Positions 1 through 8,176 of a stretch of 64,000 nucleotides of DNA are shown here, in pieces; positions within the stretch are counted from its first letter, which is position 1, and each line of letters begins with the position of its first letter. This stretch comes from Chloroflexota bacterium. GTDB lineage: Bacteria; Chloroflexota; Limnocylindria; Limnocylindrales; CSP1-4. Below the pieces are notes generated by a model. The model was given only the letters and a program-made list of their open reading frames with translations. It ran no database searches and was not told where the DNA came from. The DNA lies in NCBI GenBank assembly GCA_004297395.1, contig SCUO01000093.1:62001-126000 (forward strand). The letters are read 5' to 3'. The translations under genes and the position numbers were made by a program.

Positions 1-1
1 C

Positions 2-85
2 CAGGCGATCGGGGCCATCCACTACGCCAACTACCGGCGCAATGCGGCGTCGGTTGCCGCCCCGATGACGAGCGGGGCATCGTGA
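2..85 (+). CDS. C-terminal end of an unidentified protein (partial)
   Basis: An open frame enters from the left edge and ends with TGA, leaving only 27 residues (ending APMTSGAS). It overlaps the GTG start of the next gene by four bases, so the two are probably co-transcribed and translationally coupled. Too little remains to name the family. Confidence 0.5.
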   Translation, partial: QAIGAIHYANYRRNAASVAAPMTSGAS

Positions 86-1206
86 TGGCCCCACGCACCG
101 GCAAGGGCCAGCTTCGCGTCGGCGTGCTCGGCGCGGGCATGATCTCGACGATCGAGTACGGCTACCTTCCGCATCTCGGCAAGATCCGCGATCGGGTACA
201 TGTCGTCGCCATCGCCAATCGCGGCCTGGAGAAGGCCCGCGCCGTGGCCGAGTCGCAGCACATCGACCACGCGGTTGCCTCGCTTGATGAGCTCCTCGCC
301 TTCGACATCGACGCGGTCGTGAACCTGTTGCCCGGGCCCGACCACTTCCGTGCCTCACGCACGATCCTCGAGTCGGGGCGCCACCTCGTCACCGAGAAGC
401 CCATCGCAGGCACGATGGCCGAGGCCGACGAGCTGCTCGACCTCGCGGATCGCGCCGGGCTCTACGTCGTCTCGGCGCCCGCCGACATGCTCGCGGCACC
501 ATGGGCACGCGCCCGCGACCTCGTGGCCCGCGGGGCGATTGGCAAGGTTGCGTTTGCTCGCGTCCAGTCTTCGCACGCCGGGGCGGCCGGCCTGGCCTGG
601 CCGGTCAACCCATCCCAGTTCTACCAGCGCGGGGTCGGGGCGCTGCTCGACATGGGGGTGTACGGCCTCACGCAGGCCACGGGCGTGCTGGGGCCGGCAC
701 GGCGGGTGTCCGCCCTGTCGGGGATCACGGTCCCCGTCCGCCGGACGCGCGGTGGTCCGTTCGACGGCCTCGAGATCCCGGTGACCGCCCCCGACAACAA
801 CCTCGTCCTTCTCGACTTCGGCGAGGCGACCTTCGCAGTCATCGACGGCACCTTCAACGTCGTCGCCTCACGGGCGCCTCGTATGGAGGTCTACGGGCTG
901 GAGGGCACGCTGCTTGTCAACCGACCCGACGAGGCTGTGCCGCCGATCGAGGTCTACCGCCTGGATGCCGCCCCCGGAATCGCCGGCTGGGTGACGCCGC
1001 GGACCTATGAGATCTTCCCGGAGGGGTCGGACCGCTTTGTCGAGCTCCAGCGCGGAGCCCTGATCGAGCACCTGGCCGACTGCATCCGGGATGGACGGCA
1101 GCCGGTCGCGAGTGGCTACCACGCGCGCCACGTCCTCGAGGTCATGCTCGCGGCAGAACGATCGGCCGCAGAGGGAAGGGTCATCGATGTGGCCTCGACG
1201 TTCTGA
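82..1206 (+). CDS. Gfo/Idh/MocA-family NAD(P)-dependent oxidoreductase
   Basis: This 374-residue protein is a predicted soluble dehydrogenase acting on a sugar, inositol or similar polyol. The N-terminal Rossmann fold shows VGVLGAGM (residues 13-20) for the dinucleotide. The family's EKP motif (about residues 105-107), whose lysine takes part in cofactor binding and catalysis, is intact. The C-terminal half matches the alpha/beta substrate domain. The length is typical. It starts with GTG overlapping the upstream stop, with an ATG directly after it, so the start may be shifted by one codon. The gluconokinase gene 50 bases downstream fits a carbohydrate-oxidation context. The substrate cannot be told from sequence. 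Confidence 0.88.
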   Translation: MMAPRTGKGQLRVGVLGAGMISTIEYGYLPHLGKIRDRVHVVAIANRGLEKARAVAESQHIDHAVASLDELLAFDIDAVVNLLPGPDHFRASRTILESGRHLVTEKPIAGTMAEADELLDLADRAGLYVVSAPADMLAAPWARARDLVARGAIGKVAFARVQSSHAGAAGLAWPVNPSQFYQRGVGALLDMGVYGLTQATGVLGPARRVSALSGITVPVRRTRGGPFDGLEIPVTAPDNNLVLLDFGEATFAVIDGTFNVVASRAPRMEVYGLEGTLLVNRPDEAVPPIEVYRLDAAPGIAGWVTPRTYEIFPEGSDRFVELQRGALIEHLADCIRDGRQPVASGYHARHVLEVMLAAERSAAEGRVIDVASTF

Positions 1207-1257
1207 CACCACGCCCCGAAGCATCGTGTTCCGTTCGCGCCACGTCCGGGACCGATC

Positions 1258-1797
1258 TTGAGCGCCGCCGAAGGATCCGCCCGGCACGGAGCCGGGCGCC
1301 CCGCGACGATCATCGTCGTGATCGGGCCAGCGGGGTCAGGAAAGTCTACGGTTGCGGCCGCGCTGGGGCGCCGGCTCGGCTGGCCGATCGCCGACGGCGA
1401 TGACTTCCACTCGACCGCCAGCATCGAGAAGATGAGCTCGGGCCAGCCGCTGGACGACGACGACCGGTTGCCGTGGCTCGCGGCGATCGGACGGTGGATC
1501 GACGAGCAGGTGGCAGCCAACCGGTCCGCGATCGTGGCGTGCTCGGCGCTGCGGAGAACCTATCGGGAGATGCTCAGGGGCGGCCGCAGCGGGGTCTGGT
1601 TCGCGTGTCTCGAGGTGCGTCGTGAGGAACTCGACCGCCGGGTTGGACGCCGGCGGGGCCACTTCATGCCCGTCTCACTCGTCGCGGACCAGCTCAAGGT
1701 CCAGGAGCCGTTGGGGGCCGACGAGCCGGGGGTCATCGTCGACGCGGGTCAACCGCCGCAGGCCGTCGTGGCGGCGATCATCAGCCGCTTGCCCTGA
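1258..1797 (+). CDS. gntK: Gluconokinase (GntK family)
   Basis: This 179-residue P-loop kinase is predicted to phosphorylate D-gluconate to 6-phosphogluconate with ATP. It carries a Walker A motif GPAGSGKS (residues 23-30), the DGDDFH substrate motif (about 47-52), which in GntK is normally DGD.LH, and the CSALRR motif (95-100). Length and motif order match the family. The first available start is TTG at the coordinate given. A later GTG at 1318 would remove the weakly conserved N-terminus, so the start is uncertain. It lies convergent to the CpaF-like gene and just downstream of an oxidoreductase, suggesting a small sugar-acid catabolic unit. Confidence 0.88.
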   Translation: MSAAEGSARHGAGRPATIIVVIGPAGSGKSTVAAALGRRLGWPIADGDDFHSTASIEKMSSGQPLDDDDRLPWLAAIGRWIDEQVAANRSAIVACSALRRTYREMLRGGRSGVWFACLEVRREELDRRVGRRRGHFMPVSLVADQLKVQEPLGADEPGVIVDAGQPPQAVVAAIISRLP

Positions 1798-1852
1798 GGT
1801 ATCGGCCCGCGCGCTCCCAGGTCACAGGTGAAGCGCGGCAAGGACGAGCCGC

Positions 1853-3667
1853 TCAAGCCTCGGCGATCACCCCGATGGAGATCGAGAAGCCGGCCCGGCG
1901 ATGGGACAGCGGCAGGAGCGTGCTCTGGCCGATCGGCCCGTCGCCCGGGAACCAGCGGGCCCACTCCTCGTTGAAGAGATCGAAGTCGCCGGCCTCGCGG
2001 AGCGACCAGTTCGCCCAGACGATCTTGTCGGGCGAGGTACCGGCTTCCTCGAGCTTGGTCTTGAGGTTTGCCAGGCACTGGCGGGTCTGCTCCTTGATCC
2101 CGCCACGGACGACCTGGCTGGTCGCCGGATCGATCGGCCCGACGCTGGACAGGTAGATCATCCCGCCGGCCTTCACGGCCTTCCCGTGGCCGACCAGGAC
2201 GGGCCGAGTCTCGTCCGTGCTGGTCGCCCCGACCGACCAGCGGCCCTTGCCCTTCTTCGGCGGCTTGGACGGGTCCTCGGGCGGGATCCCGAAGTCGCCG
2301 GCCGGCAGCTCGAGGCCGGAGGTCTTGAAGACGCCCATGAACGACGGCCGGATGCCGGTCGGGTTCAGCGAGCCGATGACCTTGCCGTCCTTGAAGTCGG
2401 TCTGCTCGAAGGCGAAGACGTCCTGGGTCAGGATGTCGTCGTCCTCGCTGCCGTAGACCTCGGTGATGTTCACGATCTTGCGGCTGCCGTCCCGGAGCCG
2501 GGCGGTATGGACGATCACGTCGACCGCGGAGGCGATCTGCTCGCGGATCGCTCGCAGCGGCAGCTCGTAGCCGGCCATCAGGATCATCGTCTCGAGTCGC
2601 CGGAGCATGTCCTGGGTGGTGTTGGCGTGGCCGGTGGAGAGCGAGCCGTCCTGGCCGGTCATCATCGCCTGGATCATGTCGAGCGCCTCGCCCGAACGAC
2701 ACTCGCCGACGATGATCCGGTCGGGTCGCATGTGGAGGGCGTTGCGGAGGAGGTCGCGGATCGTGATCTCGCCGGCGCCCTCCGCGTTGGGCGGCCGGGC
2801 CTCGAGCGTCACGACGTGCTCCTGGCGGAGCTGGAGCTCGGCGGCATCCTCGATCGTGACGATCCGCTCGTCCTCGGGGATGAACGACGACAGAACGTTG
2901 AGGAACGTCGTCTTGCCCGATCCCGTGCCGCCCGAGACGAAGATGTTGAGCCGGGCCAGGACGCAGAAGCGCAGGAAGTTGAAGATCTCGGGCGTCGCGG
3001 TGCCGAAGCCGATGAGGTCCTGGACCGTATACGGCGTGGCGGCGAACTTCCGGATCGTGATCACCGGGCCGACGAGCGACAGCGGCTCGATGATGGCGTT
3101 CACCCGCGAGCCGTCGGGCAGGCGGGCATCCACCCGGGGGCTGGACTCGTCGATCCGGCGACCGAGCGGGGCGATGATCCGGTCGATGATGCGCTGGACG
3201 TGCTCGTCGTTCAGGAACGTGACGGGAACCCGCTCGATCTTGCCCTTGCGCTCGATGAACACGTTGTTGGGGCCGTTGACCATGACCTCGGTGATCGTCT
3301 CGTCGCGGAGGAGCGGTTCGAGCGGCCCGAATCCGGTGACCTCGTGGACGATGTCCTCGACCAGGCCGAGGCGCTCCTGGCGGGTCAGCGAGAAGGCGTA
3401 CTTGGCGATGATCCGGTCGATGATCCCGGCGACACGGGTCCGCAGCTCGGTCGGGTCGGTGACGTCGAGGAGGGTCTCGAAGGCATCGATCGCCTCGGTC
3501 TGGACCCGGGCACGGATGTCGGCGAGCAGCGCCTCGCGACCCGGGGCCGGCGCTGCGGCCGGCGCCTGGCGCGACCCGGGGCGCTCGGGCGGATGCTCGA
3601 CCGGCGTCGATTCGACGTCGGTCTCTGCTCGCTTGAGGGCCTTCTCAACCCGCTGGCTGAGGGACAT
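1853..3667 (-). CDS. cpaF: CpaF/TadA-type secretion ATPase with C-terminal RidA-like domain
   Basis: The 604-residue protein has two parts. Residues about 50-420 are a type II/IV secretion ATPase of the CpaF class, with Walker A GGTGSGKT (246-253), the acidic segment TIEDAAELQL, the GECRSGEALDM stretch and the STGHANT histidine box. CpaF proteins power assembly of Tad/Flp pili. Residues about 487-604 form a YjgF/YER057c/UK114 (RidA) domain. The usual catalytic arginine in the (A)RS/T position appears as glutamine (GQS, 580-582), so imine-deaminase activity is doubtful. A Pro/Lys-rich linker (460-480) joins them. The ATG at 3667 is preceded by a good GGGAGGT ribosome site. No TadB, TadC or pilin gene is adjacent, so it is an orphan here. 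Confidence 0.9.
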   Translation of the reverse strand: MSLSQRVEKALKRAETDVESTPVEHPPERPGSRQAPAAAPAPGREALLADIRARVQTEAIDAFETLLDVTDPTELRTRVAGIIDRIIAKYAFSLTRQERLGLVEDIVHEVTGFGPLEPLLRDETITEVMVNGPNNVFIERKGKIERVPVTFLNDEHVQRIIDRIIAPLGRRIDESSPRVDARLPDGSRVNAIIEPLSLVGPVITIRKFAATPYTVQDLIGFGTATPEIFNFLRFCVLARLNIFVSGGTGSGKTTFLNVLSSFIPEDERIVTIEDAAELQLRQEHVVTLEARPPNAEGAGEITIRDLLRNALHMRPDRIIVGECRSGEALDMIQAMMTGQDGSLSTGHANTTQDMLRRLETMILMAGYELPLRAIREQIASAVDVIVHTARLRDGSRKIVNITEVYGSEDDDILTQDVFAFEQTDFKDGKVIGSLNPTGIRPSFMGVFKTSGLELPAGDFGIPPEDPSKPPKKGKGRWSVGATSTDETRPVLVGHGKAVKAGGMIYLSSVGPIDPATSQVVRGGIKEQTRQCLANLKTKLEEAGTSPDKIVWANWSLREAGDFDLFNEEWARWFPGDGPIGQSTLLPLSHRRAGFSISIGVIAEA

Positions 3668-3864
3668 GGACCAGACCTCCCTCGGGCACGCGTCGTGGAC
3701 CGGTTTGGGCCTCGACCGTTCCCGCCCCCGCTGACTGGTCCAGAGGATAGTCCCACCGCGGCGAGACGACCAAGGACCCAAAGGGCCTATTCGGGATGCG
3801 CGGGCGAGGCGTCGCGGATCTCGCCCGGCCAGGTGGGATTCCCGGAACGTCGATCGAGCCGTGC

Positions 3865-3870
3865 CATGAT
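3865..3870 (+). promoter_or_regulatory. Candidate -10 hexamer of a leaderless transcript
   Basis: CATGAT lies exactly six bases before the ATG of the response regulator gene. The same spacing recurs before several genes in this window. There is no Shine-Dalgarno sequence in between. Confidence 0.35.
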
Positions 3871-3876
3871 CCGTCC

Positions 3877-4566
3877 ATGCAGCAGCCGCGGATCCTCGTC
3901 GTCGACGACGAGGCGCCCATCCTCGACCTGGTCCGCGGATACCTCGAACGCGAGGGCTTCGCGGTGGCGACGGCGATGGATGGGCTTGCCGCGGTCGACG
4001 CCGTTCGTGCGTCCGCCCCCGATGTCGTCATCCTCGACGTCATGCTGCCGGGGCTCGACGGGATCGAGGTCTGCCGGCGGATCCGGACGTTCTCCGACGC
4101 CTACGTCCTGATGCTCACGGCGAGGGGCGAGGAGATCGATCGGATCGTCGGCCTGACTGTCGGCGCCGACGACTACCTGGTGAAGCCGTTCTCGCCGCGC
4201 GAGCTCGTGGCGCGGGTGCGGGCGCTGTTGCGTCGGCCGCGAGGGTCGGCAGCTGTATCCGTGGCCGAGGGTCCCCCGGGCCTCATGCTCGATACGGGCC
4301 GCCGCGTCGTCCGGGTGGACGGTGGCGTGGTCGAGCTGACTGCCCTCGAGTTCGACCTCCTCGCCGTGTTGGCGCGGGACCCCGGGATCGTCGTCGGGCG
4401 CCAGGTCCTGCTGGATCGGGTCTGGGGGGCGGACTTCGTCGCCGACGACCACCTGGTCGACGTCCACATCGGCAACCTCCGGCGAAAGCTCGGCGACGAC
4501 CCGGGGCGTCCGCGGTTCATCGAGACCGTCCGCGGCGTCGGCTATCGGCTGCGCGAGGCCGGGTGA
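3877..4566 (+). CDS. OmpR/PhoB-family response regulator
   Basis: This 229-residue DNA-binding response regulator has a receiver domain (residues 5-118) with acidic pair D10/D11, phosphoacceptor D54, T81 and K103. A winged-helix trans_reg_C domain follows (about 140-227). The ATG was chosen because it begins just before the conserved receiver strand and follows a candidate -10 at the window's typical six-base spacing. A longer open frame upstream has no family similarity. The stop overlaps the start of the histidine kinase, so the two form a classic pair. The copper-related operon 150 bases beyond the kinase is the likely target. Confidence 0.93.
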   Translation: MQQPRILVVDDEAPILDLVRGYLEREGFAVATAMDGLAAVDAVRASAPDVVILDVMLPGLDGIEVCRRIRTFSDAYVLMLTARGEEIDRIVGLTVGADDYLVKPFSPRELVARVRALLRRPRGSAAVSVAEGPPGLMLDTGRRVVRVDGGVVELTALEFDLLAVLARDPGIVVGRQVLLDRVWGADFVADDHLVDVHIGNLRRKLGDDPGRPRFIETVRGVGYRLREAG

Positions 4567-5654
4567 TGCTGCCGCGCTCCCTGCGCGCCCGCCTGCTCGT
4601 CGCCTTCCTCGTCGTCGTGGCGGCGTCGCTCGGCACGGTCGGCGTCGCCGTCCTGTTCGTCGGCCCGGGCTATTTCGCCGATGCGATGGGCCACCTCCCT
4701 GGTGACCCGATGGGCGACGCGATGAGCGCCGCCACGCAAGTCGCGTTTGCCGACGCGATGCGGCAGGCGTTGCTCGCCGCGACCGTCATCGCGATCGTCA
4801 CCGCGGCGGTCGTGAGCCTCGCCGTCGCCGCCCGGATCGCGCGGCCCATCAGCGCCCTCGCCAGCGCGGCCCGCCGCCTCGCCGGTGGGAGCTACTCGGA
4901 GCGCGTGCCGGTCGACGATCCGGGTGAGCTCCGCGAGCTGGCGGCCTCCTTCAACGAGATGGCCGATTCGCTCGAAGCGACGGAGCGCCGGCGGCTCCAG
5001 CTTGTAGGCGACGTCGCCCACGAGCTGCGGACGCCGCTCACGACCCTCGACGGCTACCTAGAGGGCCTCGAGGATGGCGTTATCGAGCCGAACCCCGAGA
5101 CATGGCGGCTCCTGCGCTCCGAGACCGGGCGCCTGACGCGCCTCGTCGCCGACCTCTCCGAGCTGTGGCGGGCGGAGGCTCGCCAGCTCCCGCTGACGTT
5201 CGATGCCCTGGATCTCGCGACCGTTGCGGCTTCGGTCGTGGAGCGGTTCGCCCCGCTGGCCGCGGCCCGCGACATCCGCATCGAGCTCAGCGCGTCGCCG
5301 GCCGTAGCCCGGGCGGATCGCGATCGCGTCGCCGAGATCGTCGACAACTTCCTCTCGAACGCCATCCGCCACGCTCCCGACGGCTCGGCGATCGAGGTCG
5401 GCACGAGCGTCGTGGGGCGGGCCGCCCGGGTCTGGGTCGCCGATCGCGGGCCCGGTCTTGCCCACGACCAGCTCGAAGCGGTCTTCGAGCGCTTCTACCG
5501 CGTCGATCCCGCGCGCAGCCGCGCGGCCGGCGGATCCGGCATCGGGCTCGCCATCGTGCGGGCCCTGGCAGCCGCGATGGGCGGTCGAGCCTGGGCCGAG
5601 AGCCCCGGCCCAGGCCGGGGTGCCACCTTCCTGCTGGAGCTGCCGCCGGCCTGA
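4563..5654 (+). CDS. Membrane sensor histidine kinase
   Basis: The protein has about 363 residues. Transmembrane helix 1 (about 9-33) and helix 2 (about 69-89) flank a short external loop (34-68). A HAMP linker, a HisKA domain with the H-box DVAHELRTPL, and a HATPase domain with N and G boxes (NFLSNAIRH, GSGIGLAIV) follow. The loop is small but holds four methionines and one histidine, which may allow metal sensing. It is coupled to the response regulator by start/stop overlap. GTG at 4563 or ATG at 4566 could initiate. The genes following it point to copper or thiol homeostasis as the controlled process (inference). Confidence 0.92.
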   Translation: MMLPRSLRARLLVAFLVVVAASLGTVGVAVLFVGPGYFADAMGHLPGDPMGDAMSAATQVAFADAMRQALLAATVIAIVTAAVVSLAVAARIARPISALASAARRLAGGSYSERVPVDDPGELRELAASFNEMADSLEATERRRLQLVGDVAHELRTPLTTLDGYLEGLEDGVIEPNPETWRLLRSETGRLTRLVADLSELWRAEARQLPLTFDALDLATVAASVVERFAPLAAARDIRIELSASPAVARADRDRVAEIVDNFLSNAIRHAPDGSAIEVGTSVVGRAARVWVADRGPGLAHDQLEAVFERFYRVDPARSRAAGGSGIGLAIVRALAAAMGGRAWAESPGPGRGATFLLELPPA

Positions 5655-5804
5655 CCGAGGCTGTGCAGCTGCCGCTCCGGGTGGTGGCCTGTTGACCGAA
5701 TCTTGAGGAAGCCTTGCCCGGTACCGCCATGGCAACCTGAGCCGGGAACGCGACGCTCGTCATCGGCCGGTTCGTCCCACCGGCCCCGCACGAGGAGTGT
5801 TGCG

Positions 5805-6023
5805 ATGATGACGGGTTGGACGATCGGGCTCGAAGGATGGCTCTGGATGGGCGCCTGGGCCGTCGTGCTGGTCGCCGTCGTGTGGTTCCTCGTCCGAGAG
5901 CCAAGCCACCCTGACCGCTCCGACGCGGTCGAGCTGCTCCGCGGACGGCTTGCCCGTGGAGAGATCACGCCCGACGAGTTCGAGCGCGCGCTTCGCCTGC
6001 TCGAGCCCCGGCACCACGTTTGA
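5805..6023 (+). CDS. Small membrane protein with SHOCT domain
   Basis: This 72-residue protein has one transmembrane helix (about residues 10-29) and a C-terminal SHOCT (short C-terminal) motif, ending LARGEITPDEFERALRLLE. SHOCT domains are common at the ends of small bacterial membrane proteins and are thought to mediate oligomerisation. Two successive ATG codons (5805 and 5808) follow a GAGGAG ribosome site. It is the first gene of the putative copper operon that follows the two-component system. Confidence 0.75.
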   Translation: MMTGWTIGLEGWLWMGAWAVVLVAVVWFLVREPSHPDRSDAVELLRGRLARGEITPDEFERALRLLEPRHHV

Positions 6024-6035
6024 GGGAGTCCTCGT

Positions 6036-6317
6036 TTGACCACCCACGTCGCCCGTCTCGTCGCCGCAGCCGCCATTGTCGCGGCGTTGGCCATTCCCGC
6101 TGTGGCGATGGCCGCTGATCCCGATCCCGCCGCGCCCCCGCCCGCGGTCGTCGCCTGGCAGGTCCACATCGACCACATGCGATCGATGTCGGGCAACGTC
6201 GGCGCCCGCGTCGCAGCCTGCGTGGAGGTCCACGGCTCTATGGCCGGCATGCTCGGTCCGAACGGATCGATGGTCGAGATCATGGCCGGGATGATGGACG
6301 GGGGCATGATGCGATGA
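6036..6317 (+). CDS. Secreted Met/His-containing small protein, putative copper-binding
   Basis: The 93-residue product begins with a clear signal peptide (hydrophobic run, likely cleaved after AMA near residue 26). The mature part includes HIDHMRSMSG and a methionine-rich tail ending MAGMMDGGMMR, giving about ten methionines and several histidines, a pattern seen in periplasmic copper-binding proteins. The start is TTG, supported by a GGGAG ribosome site seven bases upstream. It overlaps the next gene by ATGA. No named family is recognised. The copper role is inferred from composition and neighbours. Confidence 0.62.
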   Translation: MTTHVARLVAAAAIVAALAIPAVAMAADPDPAAPPPAVVAWQVHIDHMRSMSGNVGARVAACVEVHGSMAGMLGPNGSMVEIMAGMMDGGMMR

Positions 6318-6823
6318 CCTCCCAGCCGCAGACCCGCGCCGAGCGCTGGGCCCTCACGCTCGCCGAACGTCGGGGCGAGCGGGAGAGGACACCGGTCGCG
6401 GCCAGGTCCGGCTCGAACTCGGCCCGCAAGGTCGCCTTCGGCGCGATCGTCGCCGTCGTCCTCGCCGCCGGTGGTTACCTCGCCTTCGGCGACTTCCTCG
6501 ACCGGCCCGCCGCCGCCGAGGGGACGATCGACGTCCAGAGCTCGATGGCCGGCTTCACGCCGTCGGAGATCCGAGTCGAGGCCGGCACCACGGCCATCCT
6601 GGACTGGTGGACGGACGACGCCGCGGTCCACCTCGACGGTGGCGTCCACACGATGATCGCGCCGGAGCTTGGCCTCGAGGAGGCCCTCCCGGCCGAGGGC
6701 CGCCGGCTGGTCGTCTGGCAGGTCCCGGACCGGCCCGGCACCTACGACGTCTACTGCGAAACGTGCTGTGGCGGCAAGGACAGCCCGCAGATGCACGGCA
6801 AGATCGTGATCGAGGCGGCGTGA
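6314..6823 (+). CDS. Membrane-anchored cupredoxin with CuA-like cysteine loop
   Basis: The protein has 169 residues, with an N-terminal cytoplasmic stretch, one transmembrane helix (about 37-56) and an external cupredoxin fold (about 72-169). Potential ligands are the histidine in AVHLDGGVH and the loop YCETCCGGKDSPQMHG, which resembles the C-x3-C...H..M loop of cytochrome oxidase subunit II CuA sites but is not identical. It may carry electrons or bind copper. It overlaps its neighbours on both sides (ATGA and TGATG), so translation is coupled within the operon. Confidence 0.75.
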   Translation: MTSQPQTRAERWALTLAERRGERERTPVAARSGSNSARKVAFGAIVAVVLAAGGYLAFGDFLDRPAAAEGTIDVQSSMAGFTPSEIRVEAGTTAILDWWTDDAAVHLDGGVHTMIAPELGLEEALPAEGRRLVVWQVPDRPGTYDVYCETCCGGKDSPQMHGKIVIEAA

Positions 6824-7680
6824 TGTCGACCGGGCCGGTGGCGGCGGGGATTCCCTCCTCGCCGCTCATCTTCGGCTGGCCCCGGCCCGCTGTCGCGCTC
6901 GCCTCGCTGATCGCCGGTGTCTCGCTCGCCGCGTCGGGCTACCTCCTCGTGGTGCCGCTCGATGCGGGGGCGTTCGGCGGCCTGACCGTTCCGACGGTGC
7001 TCGCCGCGGGTGCCGCCGACGGGTTCAACCCCTGCGCCTTCGCCCTGCTCGTGCTGTTCGCGACGTACACCCTCACCCTCGTCAACGCCGTCACGGCGGC
7101 GGGGACGCCTACCCTAAAGGCCCGCCGGCGCCTGCTCGGGGCCGGGTCGCTGTACGTGGGAGCGGTGCTCGTCACGTACTTCATCATCGGGCTGGGCCTG
7201 CTCAGCTTCCTGGGCTGGCTCGGACGCGACCACCTCGTCGCCCGCGGCGCCTCCATCCTGGCCCTGCTCATGGCCCTCTGGATGCTCAAGGACGTCTTCC
7301 TGCCGGGCGTGGGTCCGTCGATGATCGCGCCCTCCGGCACCCATGGCCGAATGCAGAAGGCGATGGAGCGAGGCGGCCTGGCCGGCATGCTCCTGGCCGG
7401 GGTCCTGGTCGGAATCTGCACCGTGCCCTGCTCGGGCGCCATGTACCTCCAGATCACCGCGGTCCTGCACGCCTCGGGGAGCGGCCTCGCCGGCATCGCC
7501 CTCCTGGCCCTCTACAACATCGCCTTCATCGTCCCGCTGCTCGTTCTCCTGCTCGCGGTGAGCAACCGCCGCGTCCTGGGCCAGATGGCGCGCTGGAACC
7601 GCTCGAACTCGCCGTGGATCAAGGTCGGGCTGGCCATCGCCGTGATCGCGATGAGCTTCAGCCTGTTGGTCTCGATGTGA
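6823..7680 (+). CDS. CcdA/DsbD-like membrane thiol transporter
   Basis: This 285-residue integral membrane protein has about seven or eight predicted helices and two conserved cysteine segments, GFNPCAFALL and TVPCSGAMYL. They are placed as in CcdA/DsbD proteins, which pass reducing equivalents from cytoplasmic thioredoxin to external thiol proteins. Its place between a cupredoxin and a metallochaperone suggests that it keeps the copper-site cysteines reduced. It differs from the second CcdA at 22133, which sits in the cytochrome maturation cluster, so the window holds two specialised copies. The start ATG overlaps the upstream TGA. Confidence 0.8.
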   Translation: MSTGPVAAGIPSSPLIFGWPRPAVALASLIAGVSLAASGYLLVVPLDAGAFGGLTVPTVLAAGAADGFNPCAFALLVLFATYTLTLVNAVTAAGTPTLKARRRLLGAGSLYVGAVLVTYFIIGLGLLSFLGWLGRDHLVARGASILALLMALWMLKDVFLPGVGPSMIAPSGTHGRMQKAMERGGLAGMLLAGVLVGICTVPCSGAMYLQITAVLHASGSGLAGIALLALYNIAFIVPLLVLLLAVSNRRVLGQMARWNRSNSPWIKVGLAIAVIAMSFSLLVSM

Positions 7681-8000
7681 GCGCGACGCCGCCGTCCACC
7701 GAGACGATCCGCTTCCCCGTCTCGGGGATCACCTGCGGCTCCTGCGTGAACCGGATCACGAGGGCGGTCCGGAAGCTGGACGGCGTGAGCCGTGTCGTCG
7801 TCGATCTTCGCCGGGAGACCGCCACCGTCAGTCGCGAGCCCGCGTTGGTGTCGAACGCGGCGCTCGCGGCGGCGGTGGCCGAGGCCGGCTACGCGGCCGA
7901 CCTGTCGACCGCCATGACGGTCTCGCCGGACGAGGCGCGCGGCCTCCTCGCGCGCCTCGTTGCCCGGCTGCCGGGAGCCTCACACCCAAGGGGGTTGTGA
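7677..8000 (+). CDS. Heavy-metal-associated (HMA) domain metallochaperone
   Basis: This 107-residue soluble protein has an HMA domain (about residues 10-72) with the metal-binding motif GITCGSCVNRI, as in CopZ and the N-terminal domains of copper ATPases. A short Ala/Arg-rich tail follows. The start GTG overlaps the stop of the CcdA-like gene. It is the last gene of the operon and supports a copper-delivery role for the group. No copper ATPase gene is present nearby. Confidence 0.82.
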   Translation: MSATPPSTETIRFPVSGITCGSCVNRITRAVRKLDGVSRVVVDLRRETATVSREPALVSNAALAAAVAEAGYAADLSTAMTVSPDEARGLLARLVARLPGASHPRGL

Positions 8001-8020
8001 ACAGCAAGGCAGGCCCGGCC

Positions 8021-8138
8021 TAGAATCGCCACGCGACCATGAGGCCGATGCCAGGTCGGGCTCCCGCGACAAGCCGGGAGTGCGTCGCGCCGTCGGCGCA
8101 TATCTCCCCACATATATACCCACTATCTATCTGTCGGC
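8021..8138 (+). promoter_or_regulatory. AT-rich promoter region of the Rieske/cytochrome b operon
   Basis: A candidate -10 TAGAAT (8021-8026) is followed by an unusually AT-rich stretch (about 8099-8132) in an otherwise very GC-rich window. The 13-mer TCTATCTGTCGGC (8126-8138) matches TCTATCGGTCGGC at 14564 with one mismatch, upstream of the TPR/cytochrome locus. This suggests shared control of the two respiratory units. Confidence 0.45.
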
Positions 8139-8176
8139 ACCTTCGCTCCCGGCCAGGGCAGGGCCAACCTTCCCGC

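Noticed and set aside
1901-4111. Very long open frame on the plus strand opposite the CpaF-like gene
   Set aside because: Antisense of a clearly recognised family in high-GC DNA. Its translation is biased to Arg/Asp/Gly/Val with no motif and it runs into the response regulator gene.
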